A DNA stretch of 7,996 bases from Desulfuromusa sp. (lineage in GTDB: Bacteria > Desulfobacterota > Desulfuromonadia > Desulfuromonadales > Geopsychrobacteraceae), in assembly GCA_021157505.1 (NCBI GenBank), contig JAGGWI010000014.1:1-7996 (forward strand), in the 5' to 3' direction. Of this stretch, positions 5,042-7,996 are shown piece by piece. The translations under genes and the position numbers were made by a program. The stretch's first letter is position 1; every line of letters starts with the position of its first letter. The notes beneath the pieces are model-generated. The model searched no databases. It saw only the letters and a program-made list of their open reading frames with translations, and was not told the origin of the DNA.

Positions 5042-5791
5042 CTATCCTCGTACTGGTACCCACTGGTAGAAAAACATGGTAATTGGGCCCAGCATACTGA
5101 ACATAAGCATGATTCCGACAGCAATCAGCATAACGCCGGTACCGATTTCTATCAGCCGTAAGTACTTTTTGAACCGCTTAAAGGCGGACAAGAATTGGTG
5201 AAAGAGAAGCCCCGAGAGCAAGAAAGGAAGTCCCAGCCCCAAGGAATAGAGCGCCAGTAAGCCGACCCCCTCTCCGACTTGGCCGGAAGAGGCCGCGACC
5301 ATCAGAATCGACGCGAGAATTGGACCAATGCACGGGGTCCAACCCGCAGCAAAGGCAATCCCAACGACGAAAGTACCGATAAAACCGCTTGGCTTTTTAT
5401 GGAGTTGCACTCTCTTATCACCGAGCAGGGCACGAAAAGAGAACAAACCGGTCATATGGATACCAAACAGGAGAATCAAGAATCCGCCGATTTTTGCAAC
5501 CCACTCCAACCCCTCACGCAGGTAAGCCTGTAGTTGGCTGGAAGCGATGCCGGCAATAGCACCAAGCAAAATAAAAATGAAAGAGAATCCTAATACAAAG
5601 CAGAGGGAGTGGAGAAAAACTGTCAGGCGGACTTTGGCATCGGGATGCTCTTCGTCGAGCTGGCTGAAGGATAGCCCGGTAATGTAGGTTAAGTACGAGG
5701 GAATCAGCGGTAACACGCAGGGCGAGGCAAAGGACAAAATCCCGGCGGTAAACGCAATCCAATAAGTGATATCGGCTGTTTGTTGTAGCAA
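5042..5791 (-). CDS. ccdA: CcdA, cytochrome c biogenesis/thiol-reductant membrane protein (TTG start)
   Basis: This 249-residue protein has about six membrane segments and belongs to the CcdA/DsbD transmembrane family. It carries electrons from cytoplasmic thioredoxin across the membrane to extracytoplasmic thioredoxin-like proteins. The two redox cysteines lie in the family motifs ASPCVLPLIPSY (C25) and GWTPCIGPIL (C154), near the starts of the two repeated three-helix halves. The start is TTG at 5791, with AAAGGA 8 nt upstream, inside the last codons of the TlpA-like gene; I see no better ATG. Only 5 nt separate it from the upstream stop, so the two genes are clearly co-transcribed, and the natural partner is that TlpA-like protein. 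The role could be cytochrome c maturation, protein quality control, or both. Confidence 0.94.
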   Translation of the reverse strand: MLQQTADITYWIAFTAGILSFASPCVLPLIPSYLTYITGLSFSQLDEEHPDAKVRLTVFLHSLCFVLGFSFIFILLGAIAGIASSQLQAYLREGLEWVAKIGGFLILLFGIHMTGLFSFRALLGDKRVQLHKKPSGFIGTFVVGIAFAAGWTPCIGPILASILMVAASSGQVGEGVGLLALYSLGLGLPFLLSGLLFHQFLSAFKRFKKYLRLIEIGTGVMLIAVGIMLMFSMLGPITMFFYQWVPVRG

Positions 5792-5796
5792 TTTAG

Positions 5797-6315
5797 TTAT
5801 CCTTTGCTCAGGCTCTTGAGATAAGCAATCGTTTTAGGGCTGGACCAGTCGAGTGGACCAATAATCTTTTGGTCAACGGTGCCATCTTTGCGGATGATGA
5901 AGGACTCTGGGAACTTGTAGACGCCGTACTGTTTTTGTACGTTCCCCTTATCATCATAAAGAATGGGAAAGGTATAGGGTGTCTTGTTTAAAAATGGAGG
6001 AACCACTGATCGGCCATTCTTCTCTGTATTAATCGCAAGCAAGACAAAGTCGTCATCCGCCATGGCTTCATTGAGTCGCTCCATCGAAGGCATCTCTTCA
6101 ATGCAGGGCGGACACCAGGTCGCCCAGAAGTTGATCATGACAACCTTGCCGCGTAAACCAGACAAAGATACTTGATTGCCTTTTGTGTCCTCAAGCTTGA
6201 AGTCAGGGGCCACCTCGCCAGTAACAACTGATGCGGTTGTTGGAAGGTTAGAATAAATGTAGCCAGCAAAGCCTGCTAACACGAGTAAAACAATAATTAT
6301 CGCCAGTCGACGCAT
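5797..6315 (-). CDS. TlpA/ResA-like membrane-anchored thioredoxin
   Basis: This 172-residue protein has an N-terminal membrane anchor (residues 4-22) and an extracytoplasmic AhpC-TSA/thioredoxin domain. VAPDFKLEDTKG is the usual entry of the fold. The active site is NFWATWCPPC (C68 and C71), and the cis-proline loop is YKFPESFII (P136), resembling CcmG/ResA-type thiol reductases. It should receive electrons from CcdA, encoded 5 nt downstream, and reduce disulfides in client proteins such as apocytochrome c. The ATG at 6315 has AAAGG 6 nt upstream. No haem lyase or apocytochrome gene is in the window, so a cytochrome-maturation role is inferred from family and from the CcdA partner only. Confidence 0.9.
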   Translation of the reverse strand: MRRLAIIIVLLVLAGFAGYIYSNLPTTASVVTGEVAPDFKLEDTKGNQVSLSGLRGKVVMINFWATWCPPCIEEMPSMERLNEAMADDDFVLLAINTEKNGRSVVPPFLNKTPYTFPILYDDKGNVQKQYGVYKFPESFIIRKDGTVDQKIIGPLDWSSPKTIAYLKSLSKG

Positions 6316-6458
6316 ATCGAACCTTTCTACTTCTCACAGTAACGGTATTAATTTTCATCACAAAAAATTACGTAATAAAAATCGTGGGCTTCTTATGTCT
6401 AATCGCCAAAACTTACTAACATTGCCGATCGTATAACTTTGCAGTCTTGTTACAACTG
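6316..6458. other. spacer between the TPR and TlpA-like genes
   Basis: This 143-nt AT-rich spacer is much longer than the other gaps in the core cluster. It holds the perfect palindrome ATTACGTAAT (6367-6376), about 50 nt before the TlpA-like start, but no terminator hairpin and no convincing -35/-10 pair. A separate promoter for the redox genes could lie here; I cannot point to it. Confidence 0.35.
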
Positions 6459-7007
6459 CTAATGTCCGTTTTCCATATGATCGATCATGATCCTGACCCG
6501 ATCAGCTTGTTTCCCAATAGGGGAAATTAGTAAGTATCTTGTCCATGCTTCTTTGGCTTTTTTCTGATTACCTAAATCATCACGATAAACAATGCCAAGG
6601 TTGTACAGCGATTGCACATGGTTCGGATTCAATTCGTTAGCTTTTTCAAAATTATCGATAGCTTTATCGAACCAACCAATCCGGCGAAACATGGTCCCCT
6701 GATCAGTCAAAATATCAGGATCGTCGCCATCCATTTCGAGTGCTTTAGCGTAGGGCTCAATGGCCTTCATCGGCTGGTTCGAATCAAAGTAGTTATGCCC
6801 CAATTGCACCCAAGCATTGCGATTATTCGGTTCTTTGGCGAGGATGACTTCAAGATTGTTAATCCTCTGTTGATAGTCAATAGAGGGAGCTGATGAGACC
6901 GGCGGATTGCCGGCTGCCGTATCTTTTTTTGCATTGGTAAAAATAACGCCACCAAAAGCGCCAACCATCACGGTCACGATAATCAATAAAATTGTTTCTT
7001 TTTTCAT
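6459..7007 (-). CDS. membrane-anchored TPR protein
   Basis: This 182-residue protein has one N-terminal membrane segment (residues 5-24), a short Pro/Ser/Ala-rich linker, and then three consecutive TPR units at about residues 63-96, 97-130 and 131-165. The key residues are visible in NAWVQLGHNYFDSNQPMKAI and AIDNFEKANELNPNH. TPR domains bind other proteins, and this one would sit on the outer face of the membrane. Its place before the TlpA-like and ccdA genes recalls the TPR helper proteins (CcmI/NrfG type) of cytochrome c maturation that hold apocytochrome. That link is inferred from context and repeat type, not from specific motifs. The start at MKKETILL has only a modest upstream site (AGGTAGG about 9-10 nt away). 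Confidence 0.85.
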   Translation of the reverse strand: MKKETILLIIVTVMVGAFGGVIFTNAKKDTAAGNPPVSSAPSIDYQQRINNLEVILAKEPNNRNAWVQLGHNYFDSNQPMKAIEPYAKALEMDGDDPDILTDQGTMFRRIGWFDKAIDNFEKANELNPNHVQSLYNLGIVYRDDLGNQKKAKEAWTRYLLISPIGKQADRVRIMIDHMENGH

Positions 7008-7037
7008 AATGGGATACCTACCTGCCTGGTTTCAAAG

Positions 7038-7070
7038 ACCACTCAGATTTCTGATAAAAGTCTGAGTGAT
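7038..7070 (-). promoter_or_regulatory. hairpin between the small exported protein and TPR genes
   Basis: ATCACTCAGA (7070-7061, minus strand) and TCTGAGTGGT (7047-7038) form a 10-bp stem with one U-G wobble, present only in minus-strand RNA, and a 13-nt loop. It lies about 30 nt before the TPR start in the 182-nt gap. No T-run follows, so it is more likely an mRNA leader structure or processing site than a terminator. Confidence 0.4.
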
Positions 7071-7189
7071 AAATTGTTCAACAGCTCATTTTAGAACCCA
7101 AGGATCCATCACCATGTTGGCCACGTGAGTTCCAACCTTGACCTTCGTTTGTAAGTAAATTGTGTCTGTCTGGAAAATCGAAGAATGGC

Positions 7190-7645
7190 TTAATGTAGAA
7201 GAATAACTGTACGCAGGGCCGTCAAAGACTGAGGGCGTGGTAGCTGGGAAGCAAGAGTCAGGTTAGCAAAACGTGCAACCCCTGAATCTGTAGAAGGAAT
7301 AAAAGGTAGAGGTATTAAAGCAATGTCAGTTGTCGCAATTTTATTTAGGGGACTAGTTCTATTTGAGGGGGTGAGGACCGAAGAATATGCAGGGTAATCA
7401 AAACAGGATTCCCCTTGTACAGACAACAAAACTCCCGGCTTAGTAATTACTTCGCAACACAGAAGCTCATCTTTTTCAAGAGGGGATACAGCCCAGCATT
7501 CACCGGCTGGATTCGACTCCAGGTGGAAAGTGCTTTCCGATTCCTGGCACCAAAAAGACGCATTAGTGGTACTGACACTGATCAATAAATAGATCAGCAC
7601 AAAAAATCGAGTTATCCACGTTGTCTGTAGGATGCTTGTCAACAT
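7190..7645 (-). CDS. small exported cysteine-containing protein of unknown function
   Basis: I do not recognise this gene. The 151-residue product begins with a plausible signal peptide (hydrophobic residues 11-25, then STTNA before SFWC). The mature part has five cysteines (C33, C50, C63, C64, C81) in its first half, in FWCQES...HLE..PAGECW, LLCCE and GESCFDY. The second half lacks cysteines and is rich in Ser, Thr, Leu and Pro. AAGG lies 8 nt before the ATG. It is the first gene of the minus-strand run, 182 nt before the TPR gene, and being cysteine-rich and exported it would be a conceivable client of the redox proteins behind it. The pattern vaguely recalls small secreted proteins found near metal-efflux genes, but I would not assign that function. 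Confidence 0.6.
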   Translation of the reverse strand: MLTSILQTTWITRFFVLIYLLISVSTTNASFWCQESESTFHLESNPAGECWAVSPLEKDELLCCEVITKPGVLLSVQGESCFDYPAYSSVLTPSNRTSPLNKIATTDIALIPLPFIPSTDSGVARFANLTLASQLPRPQSLTALRTVILLH

Positions 7646-7852
7646 GACAGGTGCCTTGAAGTAGAAACCGATACAAAAAACTATTATCTCAATATATACC
7701 AGTCGTTCTAAATGGAAACGAGGGGAGTATCGTTTCCCACCTGCGTATCTGCACAGTTTTTAACGTGATAAGCCAGCCACAGTATCCTGGATACCTACGG
7801 CTTTATCAAAACTTAGCAGTTGTGACCGTTGTTCAACACGTTCAGTCGCCCC
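7646..7852. promoter_or_regulatory. upstream region with possible promoter and operator
   Basis: On the minus strand TTTAGA (7713-7708), an 18-nt spacer and GATAAT form a plausible promoter about 45-70 nt before the 7645 start. Touching its -35 box is a perfect 8-bp inverted repeat, GGAAACGA (7714-7721) and TCGTTTCC (7730-7737), a reasonable regulator-binding site. A further short palindrome, GTATCC-T-GGATAC, lies at 7782-7794. I see no gene in this stretch. Confidence 0.35.
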
Positions 7853-7948
7853 CTACATTCCATTTTCAAATATCTTATCAAATTGGTTTCGCATATATCC
7901 ATAGGAATTTTTAGCGGGGCCAAAGCTGACAATGTCCGTCGGATCAAA
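7853..7948 (-). pseudogene. C-terminal remnant of a gene cut by a mobile-element end
   Basis: Reading the minus strand from 7948 gives 31 protein-like residues (FDPTDIVSFGPAKNSYGYM...) ending IFENGM and a TAG at 7855-7853. The codon before the first residue, formed by the CTAG of the mobile-element end at 7949, is an in-frame TAG. The open frame therefore begins exactly at the element boundary. This looks like the tail of a gene whose 5' part was displaced or lies beyond an insertion. I cannot name the family, and 31 open codons alone could occur by chance; the composition is what suggests a real protein. Confidence 0.4.
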
Positions 7949-7996
7949 CTAGTGTCCCGTTTGGTTAATCGTGACACTTAGAACTACGGCAGATCA
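7949..7996. mobile_element. end of a second CTAGTGTCCCG element (partial, runs off window)
   Basis: Positions 7949-7975 are identical over 27 nt to the inverse complement of 3853-3879, the right end of the foldback element. They start with the same CTAGTGTCCCGTTTGGTT and continue AATCGTGAC; after that the two diverge. This is therefore either a different member of the MITE family or one end of the full insertion sequence that mobilises it, extending to the right beyond the window. Confidence 0.7.

Noticed and set aside
7012..7021. GGATACCTAC shared with 7789-7798
   Set aside because: A 10-nt identity between two sites in 8 kb is compatible with chance, and the flanks do not match.
7332..7350. 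GGGGACTAGT resembling the mobile-element end
   Set aside because: Only a few bases match, the repeat does not continue, and it lies inside an intact ORF.

Overview
The window reads as chromosomal DNA of a Gram-negative bacterium of moderate GC content. It encodes periplasmic thiol-redox proteins with membrane anchors, a DsbA/DsbB pair, CcdA, a YkgJ-type cysteine-cluster protein and a CspA-type protein. The gene mix and a CACAGAG-type intergenic inverted repeat would fit Desulfobacterota/Desulfuromonadales-like bacteria. That placement is a weak inference, because no rRNA or other phylogenetic marker is present.

Left part (1-3124). A YbiT/YkpA-type ABC-F ATPase on the minus strand runs off the left edge. 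It is separated from a divergent phage-type deoxynucleoside monophosphate kinase gene (+) by about 360 bp. That spacer holds a CACAGAG inverted repeat and a strong minus-strand intrinsic terminator preceded by a second hairpin, which may be a small RNA or a leader. A minus-strand pair follows: a cold-shock protein gene, its terminator, then a YkgJ-family cysteine-cluster gene that converges on the kinase gene.

Middle (3125-3911). No convincing protein gene is present. The stretch holds several hairpins and a roughly 330-bp foldback element with CTAGTGTCCYGTTTGGTT ends and nested, nearly concentric inverted repeats, which looks like a MITE. It lies between the last gene of the redox cluster and a 13-bp stem-loop that may once have ended that operon.

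Right part (3912-7645). A minus-strand redox cluster reads, in transcription order: a small exported cysteine protein of unknown function, an anchored TPR protein, a TlpA/ResA-like thioredoxin (WCPPC), CcdA, DsbB and a DsbA-like thioredoxin (CETC). The last four genes are tightly packed (gaps of 5 and 39 nt, then a 4-nt ATGA overlap). CcdA plus the TlpA-like protein form a reducing branch that carries electrons from the cytoplasm to an extracytoplasmic thioredoxin. DsbB plus the DsbA-like protein form an oxidising branch that passes electrons to quinone. Both directions of disulfide traffic are thus co-encoded.

Right edge (7646-7996). A spacer contains a perfect 8-bp inverted repeat beside a possible promoter. 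Beyond it lies a 31-codon protein-like C-terminal fragment, cut off exactly where a second copy of the CTAGTGTCCCGTTTGGTT mobile-element end enters the window. No CRISPR array, tRNA, rRNA or intact transposase gene was seen.
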